A stretch of DNA of 64,000 bases from JAKALX01 sp964508715 (GCA_964508715.1 CAZDUX010000012.1:34541-98540), one strand, 5' to 3'. Numbered from the stretch's first letter, positions 16,377 through 26,197 are shown. Numbers and translations are program-made. The notes: a model not told the origin generated them from the letters alone.

Positions 16377-17609
16377 ATGAACGAGATTGCCGAACGCCGT
16401 GCCCGCAAGAACGTACGCCTCTACTACGCGTACAGCATCTGCATGGACTTCGGCCTCTGGTTCGGTATCTGGATCAAGTACCTCATCGAAGATCGCGGCT
16501 TCGAACTCAAGTACATCCTCGCCATGGACCTCCCGTTCTGGCTCATCGTCGCCATCCTCCAGGCCCCAACCGGCGCCCTCGCCGACCACATCGGCCGCAA
16601 GCGCATCCTCGCCATCTCCGGGGTGCTCTATGCCCTCACCATCCTTGGTTTCGGCCTCGCCCAGAACTACTGGATGCTCTTCGCCGACTACATCATCTGG
16701 GCCATCGCCCAGTCCACGCGCAGCGGCGCCGATTCCGCCCTCGTCTACGACAGCCTTCGCCTCGCTGGCCGCGAAGCCGAGTTCCCCCGTATCGCTGGCC
16801 GCGGCTTCGCTATCGATACCTTCTCGATGCTCTGCAGCCTCGTCGCCGGCGCCCTCCTCGCCGAGGCCGTTGGTATGGCACTCGTCATCCAGCTCTCGGC
16901 TGTCCCGCCACTCCTGGCCATGGTTGTTGCCCTCACCATGCTCGAACCACCGGCCGAGCACGCGGAGCGGCACTACCTGGCGAATCTGAAGGCCGGGCTC
17001 TCCTTCTCCTGGCGCCACCCCGAGGTCCGTTACACCCTGCTCATCGGCTCCGTTCTGCTCGCCGGTGTCTTCGGGCCCGTCGTCCTCATGCAGCCTTTCC
17101 TCATCGAGCACAACGTTGCTACCGGCCTCTTCGGGGTCTACCAGGCGCCACTTCGCCTCCTCACCATCATTGGAGCAATCGTCGCTTTTCGCCTCGTCAA
17201 CCGCTTCGGTGTCACCGCCATTCTCATCACCGCCTGCGCCACTATCATCGCCGGGTATATCGGGCTTGCTGGAATCGACCTCCAACTTGCCTTCGTCCTG
17301 TTCGCGCTCCCTGCGATCTTCCAGGGGATCAACAAGCCGGTTATCGATGGCTACCTCAACGACCGCATCCCCAGTGAACGCCGGGCAACCGTCCTGAGCG
17401 TCATGCAGCTCTACTTCGCCCTCCAGATCATGTTCGTCGAACCTGCCCTTGGTATCCTCACCGACGACATCTCGCTCACAGCCGCGTTTCTCTTCGCTGC
17501 TGGCTATTTCATCGTCCTCATGCCGCCGCTCCTCTTCCTTTGGCACCGTGCCCACCGCCGGACCGGAGCAGGACCGCTGCCCCTCCTCGAGCCCGTCGGG
17601 GCGAAATAA
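16377..17609 (+). CDS. MFS transporter
   Basis: About 410 residues from the ATG at 16377 (MNEIAERRARKNVRLYY); an in-frame GTG at 16341 is a weaker alternative, and neither has a ribosome binding site. Twelve membrane segments and the loop 'GALADHIGRKRIL' near residue 65 (motif A) identify it as a major facilitator. 'DGYLNDRIPSERRATVLSV' near residue 320 is a feature of a bacterial MFS subgroup often seen next to efflux functions. Substrate unknown. Convergent with the P-type ATPase gene, 6 bases apart. Confidence 0.82.
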   Translation: MNEIAERRARKNVRLYYAYSICMDFGLWFGIWIKYLIEDRGFELKYILAMDLPFWLIVAILQAPTGALADHIGRKRILAISGVLYALTILGFGLAQNYWMLFADYIIWAIAQSTRSGADSALVYDSLRLAGREAEFPRIAGRGFAIDTFSMLCSLVAGALLAEAVGMALVIQLSAVPPLLAMVVALTMLEPPAEHAERHYLANLKAGLSFSWRHPEVRYTLLIGSVLLAGVFGPVVLMQPFLIEHNVATGLFGVYQAPLRLLTIIGAIVAFRLVNRFGVTAILITACATIIAGYIGLAGIDLQLAFVLFALPAIFQGINKPVIDGYLNDRIPSERRATVLSVMQLYFALQIMFVEPALGILTDDISLTAAFLFAAGYFIVLMPPLLFLWHRAHRRTGAGPLPLLEPVGAK

Positions 17610-17615
17610 GACACG

Positions 17616-20207
17616 CTATCCCCGCGCCAGCTTCCGCCGAACCAGGTCGAGCCCCAGCAGGATGACCGCCGCCAACGGCACCAGTACCAACCACCCCACT
17701 GCAAGCGGCCGCATCAGGAACACGCTGTTCAAACCCGGGGTATAGACCAGCACCAGCGAGAGCAAGAGCTCGAACACCAGTCCACCCGCAATCCATGGGT
17801 TCGACCGCAGCGAAAGCCGTTGCCACAACCCGCCGTCGCGCTGTGCGAACAGGCAGCCCACCTGTCCGCCGACAATGGCCAGGAACGTCGCTGTCGCTGC
17901 CTCCCGCTCGATCCCGGCAAATGCGCTGAATGAATCAAACGGACGCCACCCATGCCACCACTCGAACGTTGCGAACCCGGCCATGCCGAGCGCCGCTTCG
18001 ATCGCCCCGAAGAACAGGAACGTCCGCAGCCCGAGTTCCCTCGTTAGCAGCGGGCGCGACGGAGACTCTGGCCGCCTCGCCATCTCCCGTCCCGATGGCT
18101 CCTCCGCCCCGAGCGCCAGTGCCGGGACGAGGTCCGTTCCCAGGTCGATAGCCAGCGCCTGGATCACCTGCAAGGCCAGCGGCATCGGCAGGAAGATGTA
18201 CAGGACGAACGGCGTCAGCTCGGCCACATTGCTCGTGAAGACATAGCTCACGAACCGGCGGATATTCTGCTTGAGCGATCGCCCCTCCTCGATCGCCGCC
18301 ACGATCGTCGCGAAGTTGTCGTCGGCAAGCACGATATCTGCCGCCTGTTTCGCTACCTCCGTCCCGCGCCGCCCCATCGCCACGCCCACATCAGCCGCTC
18401 GAAGCGCTGCCGCATCGTTGATCCCATCGCCCGTCACCACTACCACCTCGCCCGCCCGCCTCAGGGCCGTCACAATGCGCAACTTCTGTTGAGGATCGAT
18501 GCGCGCGAAGATCGCGTTCTGGCGCACCGCCTCGCAGATAGCGAGGTCACTCATGCGATCCAGTTCGTCCCCGTCCGCTGTCGGCACCGCTTCGCCCATA
18601 CCGATGGCGGCAGCGACTGCTCGCGCTGTCGCCGGATGGTCGCCGGTGAGCATCGCAACCCGTACACCTGCCCGCCTGCAAGCTTCGATTGCAGCCGCCG
18701 CCTCCGGGCGTGGCGGGTCCGCAATCCGCGCCAGCGCGCTAATTCCCGCTACCCCGTTGTGCCTGGTGCCCAGCAGGATCACCCGCTCTCCGCGGCGGGC
18801 CGCCTCCTCCATCGCCGCCCCAATGACCTCTGGCGGTGCGATCCCCAGCTCGACGGTCACGGCCTCGGGGGCGCCCTTCAGGAATTCGATCTCGGTGCCG
18901 TTCTCCCTATCCCGGCACGTCACGCTCATGTACCGCCGGTGGGCCTCGAATGCCACCGCTGCTTGCCGCACATACCGCGCGCGTAACGCCTCCACGTCGG
19001 CACCCTCCTCCCGCACCCATCTCAACAGCGCTGCATCGAGCGGATCCCCCTCGATCTTCCCGTCGGCAATCCGCGCGTCGTTGCACACCGCCGCCGCCAG
19101 CACACCGAGCGCACGCTCCTCCTCTGAAGCCGGCACGAGCCCGAGGACCGACAGCGAGTTCAGGGTGAGCGTCCCCGTCTTGTCGGTGCAGATCACCGTA
19201 ACCGAACCCACCACTTCTACCGCCGAGAGCCGCCGTACAGCTGCACCCCGGTCGGCCATCCGCCGCGCCCCGATCGCCAGGGCGACGGTAAGCGTCGGTA
19301 ACAGTCCTTCCGGGACGAGCGCGACGATAACCCCCGTTGCAAACGTAAGCGCCGCGATGAACGTCGTGTCCGTTGCCAGCGACGCGAGCACCAGCGTTAT
19401 TGCCCCCGCGAGCACGGCGATGACCGCTGTCAGCCGTGACAACGACCCAACCTGCCGCTCCAACATCGATTCGCCGCGTTTTACGCCCGTCACCAGCGCG
19501 GCAACCCGCCCGAGCGTGCTCTCCGGGCCCGTGGCGAACACCACCCCGAGCCCGCTCCCCGTGACGACGGCGGCGCTCGCCGGCCCAACCGCCGAAAGCT
19601 CCGTCACCCGTGCTGTCGCGCCAGCCTCCTGCCGTTCTGCGGAGCGCTCTACCGCAACCGTTTCCCCCGTGATCATGGAAAGGTCCAACGAGAGTTCATC
19701 GCAGGCCAGCAACGCGATATCCGCCGGCACGATGTCCCCTGCTGCAACGCGCACGATGTCGCCCGGCACAACCTCCTCGGATGGCACCACGACCTCCGCC
19801 CCATCGCGGAGCACCCGCGCGGGCACCGCCACCCGGCGCATCAGCGACTCGACCACCTGCCCTGCCCGGTACTCCTGCACGAATGCGAAGACCCCGTTCA
19901 CCCCGACAACGGCCACGATCGCCCCACCGAGCTCATTGATCCCCGCGGCAAACGCCAGCCCTGCAGCGAACCAGAGCAGCAGTGCCAGCGTGTGCGTGAA
20001 GTTCGAGACAAACCGCGCGAGGTGACGCGTCCGTTCCCGGCGCACGGGTTCGTTCGGTCCATACCGCGCCAGCCGCCGTGCCGCCTCTTCACCCGAGAGT
20101 CCGCTATCGCTCGAATCGAGCGCCTGGATGCGCTCCCCTGGCCCCATCCCGGCGATCTCTACCGCACTCACCCCGTGCTTCTGCTGCGAGACCTGCGGGT
20201 GGCTCAT
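17616..20207 (-). CDS. Cation-transporting P-type ATPase (P2-like)
   Basis: 863 residues from the ATG at 20207 (GTG at 20258 is an in-frame alternative). Actuator motif 'MITGETV' near 179, M4 motif 'LVPEGLLPTLTVALA' near 298, phosphorylation site 'CTDKTGTLT' with Asp342, and hinge 'VTGDGINDAAAL' near 575. The PEGL type M4 and C-terminal six-helix extension point to the P2 group (Ca2+ or Na+/K+ type pumps), not heavy-metal P1B pumps; no N-terminal metal-binding domain exists. Ion not assignable by eye. Monocistronic as far as visible. Confidence 0.9.
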   Translation of the reverse strand: MSHPQVSQQKHGVSAVEIAGMGPGERIQALDSSDSGLSGEEAARRLARYGPNEPVRRERTRHLARFVSNFTHTLALLLWFAAGLAFAAGINELGGAIVAVVGVNGVFAFVQEYRAGQVVESLMRRVAVPARVLRDGAEVVVPSEEVVPGDIVRVAAGDIVPADIALLACDELSLDLSMITGETVAVERSAERQEAGATARVTELSAVGPASAAVVTGSGLGVVFATGPESTLGRVAALVTGVKRGESMLERQVGSLSRLTAVIAVLAGAITLVLASLATDTTFIAALTFATGVIVALVPEGLLPTLTVALAIGARRMADRGAAVRRLSAVEVVGSVTVICTDKTGTLTLNSLSVLGLVPASEEERALGVLAAAVCNDARIADGKIEGDPLDAALLRWVREEGADVEALRARYVRQAAVAFEAHRRYMSVTCRDRENGTEIEFLKGAPEAVTVELGIAPPEVIGAAMEEAARRGERVILLGTRHNGVAGISALARIADPPRPEAAAAIEACRRAGVRVAMLTGDHPATARAVAAAIGMGEAVPTADGDELDRMSDLAICEAVRQNAIFARIDPQQKLRIVTALRRAGEVVVVTGDGINDAAALRAADVGVAMGRRGTEVAKQAADIVLADDNFATIVAAIEEGRSLKQNIRRFVSYVFTSNVAELTPFVLYIFLPMPLALQVIQALAIDLGTDLVPALALGAEEPSGREMARRPESPSRPLLTRELGLRTFLFFGAIEAALGMAGFATFEWWHGWRPFDSFSAFAGIEREAATATFLAIVGGQVGCLFAQRDGGLWQRLSLRSNPWIAGGLVFELLLSLVLVYTPGLNSVFLMRPLAVGWLVLVPLAAVILLGLDLVRRKLARG

Positions 20208-20285
20208 CACGTCCCAGTTTCCCTTTTTTTGCCGGCCCTCGTACACGGCCACGCTCACTGGCCCCCGCCTGCGATAAACAAACCG

Positions 20286-20314
20286 TTCGACCCAACCCCC
20301 GCCCGTGCTATCCT
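20286..20314 (+). promoter_or_regulatory. Promoter upstream of the cimA leader
   Basis: TTCGAC at 20286-20291, exactly 17 bases, then an extended -10 TGCTATCCT (TATCCT at 20309-20314). The predicted start of transcription is about 20320-20322, right at a GTG-ATG pair that opens a 22-codon frame. Confidence 0.6.
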
Positions 20315-20322
20315 TGAAGGTG

Positions 20323-20391
20323 ATGCGAACGCTCGCTCAATCGCGCCAGGTGATACCACCCCCGCGGCAATCCCGCGGGGCTGCTATTTAG
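20323..20391 (+). CDS. Possible leader peptide before cimA (22 aa)
   Basis: ATG at 20323 (or GTG at 20320) opens a frame of 22 codons ending TAG at 20389. The peptide begins MRTLAQSRQV and ends SRGAAI. The predicted transcript starts at or within 3 bases of the start codon, so it could be translated leaderless. Val-Ile codons come just before, and an Ile codon just ends, a pair of hairpins (20349-20380). That suits attenuation of an isoleucine-pathway gene, but no run of regulatory codons is present, so this is a hypothesis. Confidence 0.4.
   Translation: MRTLAQSRQVIPPPRQSRGAAI
20349..20380 (+). promoter_or_regulatory. Tandem hairpins in the cimA leader (possible attenuator)
   Basis: GGTG-atac-CACC is followed at once by CCCCGCGG-caatc-CCGCGGGG (8-bp perfect stem). 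The second stem is strong, but the following bases (CTGCTATTTAGC) are only mildly T-rich, so it is an attenuator-like structure rather than a standard terminator. Confidence 0.45.
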
Positions 20392-20464
20392 CATCCTTTC
20401 TCCGCGTTTCTCCCCTCCGTACTGATTCGTTCTTCAACCGCTACGAGAAAGGTTTCCTGCCCTC

Positions 20465-22054
20465 ATGCCTACCGACCGCGTTCAGCTCTACGACACCACC
20501 CTTCGCGATGGCTCCCAGATGGAGGGCATCTCGCTCTCGGTCGAAGACAAGGTGCGCATCACTCGCAAACTCGATGAACTCGGCCTCGAATGGATCGAAG
20601 GCGGCTTCCCTGGCTCAAACCCAAAAGACGCCGAATACTTTCGCCGCCTCCAGTCCGTCGAACTCAAGAACGCAAAGGTCAGCGCCTTCGGTGGCACCCG
20701 CAAGCCCAACCTGACCTGCGAGACCGACGCCAATATCCAGAGCCTCGTCGCCGCCGAAACCCCGGGAATCACTCTCGTCGGCAAAGCCTCCATGTACCAG
20801 GTCCGCGAGATCCTCGAAACCTCGGCCGAGGAAAACCTCGCCATGATCGCCGAGACCATCGGCTACTTCAAAGCGCTCGGCAAGACCGTCTTCTTCGATG
20901 CCGAGCACTTCTTCGATGGCTTCACCGACGATCCCGACTACTCCCTCCAATGCCTCGCAACTGCGGCCCGCGCCGGTGCCGATGCCCTCGTCCTTTGTGA
21001 TACCAACGGCGGAATGACCACGTCCCGCATGCTCCGCGCAATCGAGGCCGCCCAGCATCGCGTCAACGATGTCCGCCTCGGTATCCACTGCCATAACGAC
21101 GCGGGCCTCGCGGTGGCGAACTCCATGGCCGCTGTCGAAGCCGGCGTCTGGCAGGTTCAGGGCTGTGTCAACGGCTACGGAGAGCGCTGCGGCAACGCCG
21201 ACATCCTCACCATCCTTGCCAACCTCAAGCTCAAGATGGGCCTCGATGTCGTCGAGGATGAGCAACTCGCACGCCTTACCGAGGTGTCGAACTACGTCTC
21301 CGAACTCGCGAACATGGTCCCCAATCCGCAGGCCCCCTACGTCGGTGCCAGCGCTTTCGCACACAAGGCTGGTTACCATGCCGCCGGTGTCATGAAGGAC
21401 GAGCGCGCCTACCAGCACATCGACCCCGGCCTCGTTGGCAACTCCAGCCGCGTCCTCGTGAGCGAACTCGCTGGCCAGCGCAACCTCCTCATGAAGCTCC
21501 AGGAGCGAGGCATCGACTTCCCGCTCTCGCAGGCCGAGGTGAAGTCGCTCCTCGAGACTGTGAAGGAGAAGGAGAGCCAGGGGTACCAGTATGAAGGTGC
21601 CGAGGCCAGCTTCGAACTCCTCGTCCGCCGTACCCTGCCAGGCTATCAGGCGCCATGGGAGATTGAGGACTTCGTGATCGTCGAACGCCGCCGCCAGGGC
21701 CACGGCCGCTCGCCGCTCAACGAAATGGTCGCGGAAGCCATGGTCAAGCTCCGTGTCGAAGGTGAACTCCAACACACCGCTGCCGAAGGAAATGGCCCCG
21801 TGAATGCCCTCGACGCCGCCGTCCGGAAGGCCCTCTCCGTGAACTACCCCGCCCTTTCCAGCGTCAAGCTCGTCGACTACAAGGTCCGCATCCTCGACAG
21901 CAAAGACGCCACCGGTGCGCGCGTCCGCGTTCTCATCGAGAGTACCGACGGGACTGCCTACTGGACAACGGTCGGCAGCTCCACCGACATCATCGAAGCC
22001 TCGTGGCTTGCCCTCGCCGACGCCCTGGAGTACGCCCTCCTTCGCGCCGCCTGA
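20465..22054 (+). CDS. cimA: (R)-citramalate synthase
   Basis: 529 residues, the length of the CimA group. HMGL-like TIM barrel: 'YDTTLRDGSQMEG' at the N-terminus, 'EWIEGGFPGSNP' near 42, 'LGIHCHNDAGLAVANS' near 207 and 'GCVNGYGERCGNADI' near 232 (metal and catalytic residues). A C-terminal LeuA allosteric-type domain follows from about 400. It condenses pyruvate and acetyl-CoA to citramalate, the threonine-independent route to isoleucine. ATG start; AAAGG lies rather far upstream. It abuts the convergent helicase gene. Confidence 0.9.
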   Translation: MPTDRVQLYDTTLRDGSQMEGISLSVEDKVRITRKLDELGLEWIEGGFPGSNPKDAEYFRRLQSVELKNAKVSAFGGTRKPNLTCETDANIQSLVAAETPGITLVGKASMYQVREILETSAEENLAMIAETIGYFKALGKTVFFDAEHFFDGFTDDPDYSLQCLATAARAGADALVLCDTNGGMTTSRMLRAIEAAQHRVNDVRLGIHCHNDAGLAVANSMAAVEAGVWQVQGCVNGYGERCGNADILTILANLKLKMGLDVVEDEQLARLTEVSNYVSELANMVPNPQAPYVGASAFAHKAGYHAAGVMKDERAYQHIDPGLVGNSSRVLVSELAGQRNLLMKLQERGIDFPLSQAEVKSLLETVKEKESQGYQYEGAEASFELLVRRTLPGYQAPWEIEDFVIVERRRQGHGRSPLNEMVAEAMVKLRVEGELQHTAAEGNGPVNALDAAVRKALSVNYPALSSVKLVDYKVRILDSKDATGARVRVLIESTDGTAYWTTVGSSTDIIEASWLALADALEYALLRAA

Positions 22055-24352
22055 TTACCGCACCCGCTCCAGGAGGCGCGTCGCCGCAGCCTTCGCCGCG
22101 CTCTTCGCCTCGATCTGCGGCCCGACGCATCCCGGGCAACCGTTCGTGCAGTCGCACGCTTTCACCAGCGCGAGGCAAGCCTCCACCAGGTCCTCGCGCA
22201 CCTCGAATAGCTTCTCTGCGAGGCCGACACCACCCGGTACCGAGTCGTAGAGGTAGACGGCGGGCAGCCCGCTGTAGGGTGACCGCACCTGCGATTGCGC
22301 CCCGATGTCCCGCGGGTCGCACAGGCAGTAGATCGGCGCAAGGTTCTGCGCCAGGTTCGCGATCCCCGCAAGCCCGAGCGCCAGCGCCTCGCGGTCCAGC
22401 CCGTTCGTTGCACGTTCGTCGAAGTTCAGCCAGTACGCCGTCGTGTGCAGGTTCTCCTCGGGTATCGCGATCTTTCCCCACCCCACGTTCTCATGCGTAT
22501 TCAGCTTCACCTTCTTGAAGATCGTGGCAAGGAATGTGATCGCCACCTCGCCGCTCTCATGCAATCCCGCTCGCGCACCCTCCTGCCGGAAGCTCTCCAG
22601 CACCTTCAGCTCCACCGCGAGTTGCGCATCGGTGTAGTAGTCCACCGCCACGGGCGTCACGTACGCCTTCTTGTCGTCCCAGTCGAGCCACTCAACCTGG
22701 TACTGCTGCCCTCGGTGGATGTAGATGGCGTCCTCGTGGATCAGCAGCGGCGCACTCGGCCGGTCGCACTCACCGATGACCTTCGGAACGGGCCCTTGCT
22801 CGATGATCACGAAGTTGTCGGTGCTCGCTGTCCGCAGCGAAACCTGCTCCGCCGGGTACGCCTCGCTCATCCAGTGGTAGCGCCCATTCGCCTTCTGCAG
22901 CACGCCCTCCTCGTAGAGGATGTCGAGCAATTCATCGGTGTGCGCGCCGAACACCTCGCCCTCGTTGAACGGCAGCTCGAACGCTGCGCATTTCAGGTGG
23001 CTCCCCAGGATGTAGAGGTTGTCGGGGTCGATGAGCCCCCGCTCCACGCTTCTGTCGAACACAAACCCCGGGTGCGTCGCCACGTACTGGTCCAGCGGGT
23101 TCGAACTCGCCACCAGCACCGAGAGCGATGTCTCCTGCGTTCTTCCTGCACGCCCGAACTGTTGCCATAGGCTCGATAGCGCGCCCGGGTAACCCACGAC
23201 CACACTCGCCCCCAGGCCCCCGATATCGATCCCCAGCTCCAGCGCATTGGTCGCCACCACACCGCGCACCGTGCCATCGCGGAGCCCCCGCTCGATCGTT
23301 CGCCGCTCGTTTGGGAGGTACCCGCCCCGGTAGCCAGCAACCCGCTCGGCGTCACCAGGCTTGTTCCGCAGGGCATCTCGCAGGTAGGTCAACAGCAGCT
23401 CCACTCGCGTCCGGCTTGGTGCGAAGACGATTGTCTGGATCCCCGACCTGATGAGTTTCGCCGCCACGTCCCGCGCTGCCTTGATCGACGATTGGCGGAT
23501 CCCCAGCTCCCGGTTCACCACCGGCGGGTTGTGGATCACCACCACGCGCTCGCCTGCCGGCGCCCCGTTGTCATCGATGAGCTCCACGTCGTCGCCGACA
23601 AGCGCCTGCGCCAGCTCGCCCGGGTTCGCGATAGTCGCCGAGCACAGGATGAACGTCGGGTCCGACCCGTAGAACTGGCAGATCCGCCGTAATCGCCGCA
23701 GTACATTCGCGAGGTGGCTCCCGAACACACCGCGATAGGTGTGGAGCTCGTCGAGCACCACGTAATCGAGACTCTCGAAGAGCTGCACCCACTTGGTGTG
23801 GTGCGGAAGGATGGCCGTGTGCAGCATGTCCGGGTTCGTGAGTACGATATGGCCCGCCTGCCGCACCGCCCGTCGTGCGTCGGCCGGTGTATCACCGTCA
23901 TATGTGAAGGTCCGTACGTCCTCGCCGATGTCCGTAATCAGCCCGTGCAACTCGTCGAGCTGATCCTGCGCGAGCGCTTTCGTCGGGAAAAGGTAGAGCG
24001 CCCGTGTCGAGCTGTCCTTCAGGATGCTGCTCAGCACCGGCACGTTGTAACAGAGCGTCTTCCCGCTCGCCGTTGGCGTCACAACCACGCTGTTCCGGCC
24101 CGCGAGCGCATGCTCGATCGCCTTCGCCTGGTGCGTGTAAGGCTCCTCGATCCCGCGCCGCTTCAATGCCTCGAGCAGCCGCGAGTCCAATCCTTCCGGC
24201 CACTCACCAAAGCGCGCCTCACGAGCGTCGACTCGCCGCACCACCGTATCCGTCGGTTTCGATTCCAGCTCCGCTACAATCCGCGCCGCGATGAGCTCCA
24301 CGGGGGCCGGGCGTACTGCGGGCACCGGGTATTGCGGTGGCGGCTTAGCCAC
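22055..24352 (-). CDS. DEAD/DEAH-box helicase with DUF1998, MrfA/YprA (Hrq1-like) type
   Basis: About 765 residues. Walker A 'TPTASGKTLCYN' near 92, DEVH-type box 'VVLDELHTYRG', SAT-type 'LCSATIANP', a C-terminal helicase core ending 'WQQFGRAGRTQ', and a C-terminal four-Cys zinc module: a Cys before 'DPRDIGAQ' plus 'CDCTNGCPGC'. This architecture is that of MrfA, a 3'-5' DNA helicase for repair of mitomycin-type damage in Bacillus. Start: GTG at 24352, with TAGTAT five bases upstream and no ribosome binding site; an in-frame GTG at 24379 is the alternative. Confidence 0.88.
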   Translation of the reverse strand: MAKPPPQYPVPAVRPAPVELIAARIVAELESKPTDTVVRRVDAREARFGEWPEGLDSRLLEALKRRGIEEPYTHQAKAIEHALAGRNSVVVTPTASGKTLCYNVPVLSSILKDSSTRALYLFPTKALAQDQLDELHGLITDIGEDVRTFTYDGDTPADARRAVRQAGHIVLTNPDMLHTAILPHHTKWVQLFESLDYVVLDELHTYRGVFGSHLANVLRRLRRICQFYGSDPTFILCSATIANPGELAQALVGDDVELIDDNGAPAGERVVVIHNPPVVNRELGIRQSSIKAARDVAAKLIRSGIQTIVFAPSRTRVELLLTYLRDALRNKPGDAERVAGYRGGYLPNERRTIERGLRDGTVRGVVATNALELGIDIGGLGASVVVGYPGALSSLWQQFGRAGRTQETSLSVLVASSNPLDQYVATHPGFVFDRSVERGLIDPDNLYILGSHLKCAAFELPFNEGEVFGAHTDELLDILYEEGVLQKANGRYHWMSEAYPAEQVSLRTASTDNFVIIEQGPVPKVIGECDRPSAPLLIHEDAIYIHRGQQYQVEWLDWDDKKAYVTPVAVDYYTDAQLAVELKVLESFRQEGARAGLHESGEVAITFLATIFKKVKLNTHENVGWGKIAIPEENLHTTAYWLNFDERATNGLDREALALGLAGIANLAQNLAPIYCLCDPRDIGAQSQVRSPYSGLPAVYLYDSVPGGVGLAEKLFEVREDLVEACLALVKACDCTNGCPGCVGPQIEAKSAAKAAATRLLERVR

Positions 24353-24470
24353 GTGGAATACTATTGAGCAGAGTCGCACACATGTTCGAAAGTATGGTAA
24401 CCCGCGCTACGCGGCGTCAAGTCCATGGCCGCGAGTACCCGGCATCGTTCGCCCCGGCTACAGTAGTGGA

Positions 24471-24767
24471 GTGAACGATCAGATCTCCGCCTGGCGCGAC
24501 GAAATCGACCAGCTCGACGACCAACTCCTCGACCTCTTTAATCGCCGTGCCCACTGTGCTATCGAGATCGGGATGCTCAAGCGCCGCGCCCAGCTCCCCA
24601 TCGACGTCCCCGAGCGCGAGGCGCAGGTTATCGCCCGGGTCGTCCAACTCAACGAAGGCCCCCTCAATGGTGATGCCATTCGCCGCCTGTTCGAAGCGGT
24701 CATCACCGAGTCTCGAATCGCCGAGCACGCCATGCTCGAAGCGACGCCCACGACCTTCGCGGAGTAG
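24471..24767 (+). CDS. Chorismate mutase, AroQ type
   Basis: 98-residue all-helical protein. 'WRDEIDQLDDQLLDLFNRR' near residue 7, 'IGMLKRRAQLPIDVPEREAQV' near 33 and 'LFEAVITESRIAEH' near 72 give the conserved Arg, Lys, Glu and Gln/Glu positions of the AroQ active site. Converts chorismate to prephenate, for Phe and Tyr. It is a stand-alone domain with no fused prephenate dehydratase. GTG at 24471 chosen; TACAGT lies 6 bases before it, so leaderless translation is possible. Divergent from the helicase gene. Confidence 0.88.
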   Translation: MNDQISAWRDEIDQLDDQLLDLFNRRAHCAIEIGMLKRRAQLPIDVPEREAQVIARVVQLNEGPLNGDAIRRLFEAVITESRIAEHAMLEATPTTFAE

Positions 24768-24840
24768 GCACACGCGCTGCCACAATCGCCAGAACCCACC
24801 GCATCCGGCCCCGGCAGGGTGACCCTCCCTGGAACTCGCT

Positions 24841-26184
24841 TCACTCGGCGCCCACGGGCGCGCCGACCACTCCCGTTGTCGCGACGGGCACCTCCTCCTG
24901 CTCACCATTTGCTGGCCGCGCGAAGAGAATAACCAGCGCCGCCAGGTACGTGAGCAGCGCCGTTACCGTGAACGGCACCGAGTACCCATCCGTCCGGTCG
25001 TGGAGGAAGCCGATCCCGAACGGCCCCGCGCCTGCGCCAACCTGCCCTACCAGGTTCACCAGCCCGAAGATCGTCCCGAACGACACCAGCCCGAAGATCT
25101 CCCCCACCAACAGCGACTGCATCATGTACACGTTGCCGATCGTGAATCCAAAGATCAGCGTCAGCGCCCACGTCGCCGCAATATTCTCCGTGTGAATGAT
25201 CAGCAGGATCGCCGTCGCCTGCACCACGAACAGCACCACGGTCAGCTTCCGCTTGTCGAAATTGTCCGCGAACATCCCGACTACCAGCCGTGCCACGATA
25301 CTCCCGCCCGCTGTTACGCTTAGCGCGAACGCCGCCGTACTTCGCGATCCCAGCCGGTCTTCGAGGAACGAAATCTGGTGGAACACATAGCCCGTCTGTG
25401 CGGTCAGCACCAGTAGGAATGCCATCGTCAACGCCCAGAACGCCATCGTCCGCCGTGCCTCGGCCGTCGTCCATCGCCGCAACTGGACCTGCTCTGCCAG
25501 CAGCGAGTGAGCCGTCTCAGGGATCGGCGGAAGGTTCGTCCCGTCCGGCTTCAGGCCCATCTCGCGCGGGTCCCAGCTGATGAGCAGCACGATGACCGGC
25601 AGCGCCACGGCAGCCACGAGAATCCCCATCGAAGGCGCCGCCAGTTCCGTACCCCCGATGTCGATGAGCTTCGAGATCAGTGGCGAAAGGATTACCCCGC
25701 CGAGTGAGACCCCGGTCGATGAGATGCTCATCGCCTTGGCCCGCCGCCGCACGAACCAGCGTGTCATGATCGCGTTCACCGCCACGCCCGTCGACATCCC
25801 GTTCGCGACGGCCAGCACCGCGTACACCACGTACAACTGCCACAGATCGCTCACGTACCCGATCGCCGAAGCGCTGAACGCCACGATCACCACGCCGCTC
25901 ACCATGTACCTGATCGGCCCGCTCCTATCGATCCGCGGCCCGATGAATGCCGACGTTAGCCCCGAGATGCTGAAGTACAGGCCCGTCGCTCCCGAGACGG
26001 CCGTCGTCGACCAGTGGTGTTCGTCCTTCAGCGGCTTCAGGAACACCGCCAGCCCGTAGTACCCCACCCCAACACCCACAAAACTGAGGACCGCGCACGC
26101 CGCCGCAATGTACCAACCGTAATACACGCTCTTCGGCAGGAATCGGGCAGCGGGTGGCAGTTTCACGGCAGGCGAAGTATCCAT
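24841..26184 (-). CDS. MFS transporter (OFA/MCT-like)
   Basis: 447 residues with 12 membrane segments in two halves separated by a polar loop at about 215-245. 'YYGWYIAAACAVLSFVGVG' near residue 20 and 'TRWFVRRRAKAMSISSTGVSLGG' near 138 are typical of the oxalate/formate antiporter and monocarboxylate transporter group. Could carry a small carboxylate (inference). No ribosome binding site; TAGACT at 26192-26197 lies 7 bases before the ATG, suggesting a leaderless mRNA. Divergent from the double CoA-transferase gene. Confidence 0.82.
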   Translation of the reverse strand: MDTSPAVKLPPAARFLPKSVYYGWYIAAACAVLSFVGVGVGYYGLAVFLKPLKDEHHWSTTAVSGATGLYFSISGLTSAFIGPRIDRSGPIRYMVSGVVIVAFSASAIGYVSDLWQLYVVYAVLAVANGMSTGVAVNAIMTRWFVRRRAKAMSISSTGVSLGGVILSPLISKLIDIGGTELAAPSMGILVAAVALPVIVLLISWDPREMGLKPDGTNLPPIPETAHSLLAEQVQLRRWTTAEARRTMAFWALTMAFLLVLTAQTGYVFHQISFLEDRLGSRSTAAFALSVTAGGSIVARLVVGMFADNFDKRKLTVVLFVVQATAILLIIHTENIAATWALTLIFGFTIGNVYMMQSLLVGEIFGLVSFGTIFGLVNLVGQVGAGAGPFGIGFLHDRTDGYSVPFTVTALLTYLAALVILFARPANGEQEEVPVATTGVVGAPVGAE

Positions 26185-26191
26185 CGGCCGG

Positions 26192-26197
26192 AGTCTA
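26192..26197 (-). promoter_or_regulatory. -10-like element 7 bases before the MFS start
   Basis: On the minus strand TAGACT is followed by seven bases and the ATG at 26184. No ribosome binding site is present. One of several such arrangements in the window. Confidence 0.4.

Noticed and set aside
20349..20380. T-box upstream of cimA
   Set aside because: GGTGATACC resembles the T-box only loosely; the conserved TGGNACCGCG is not present and no Stem I signatures are seen.
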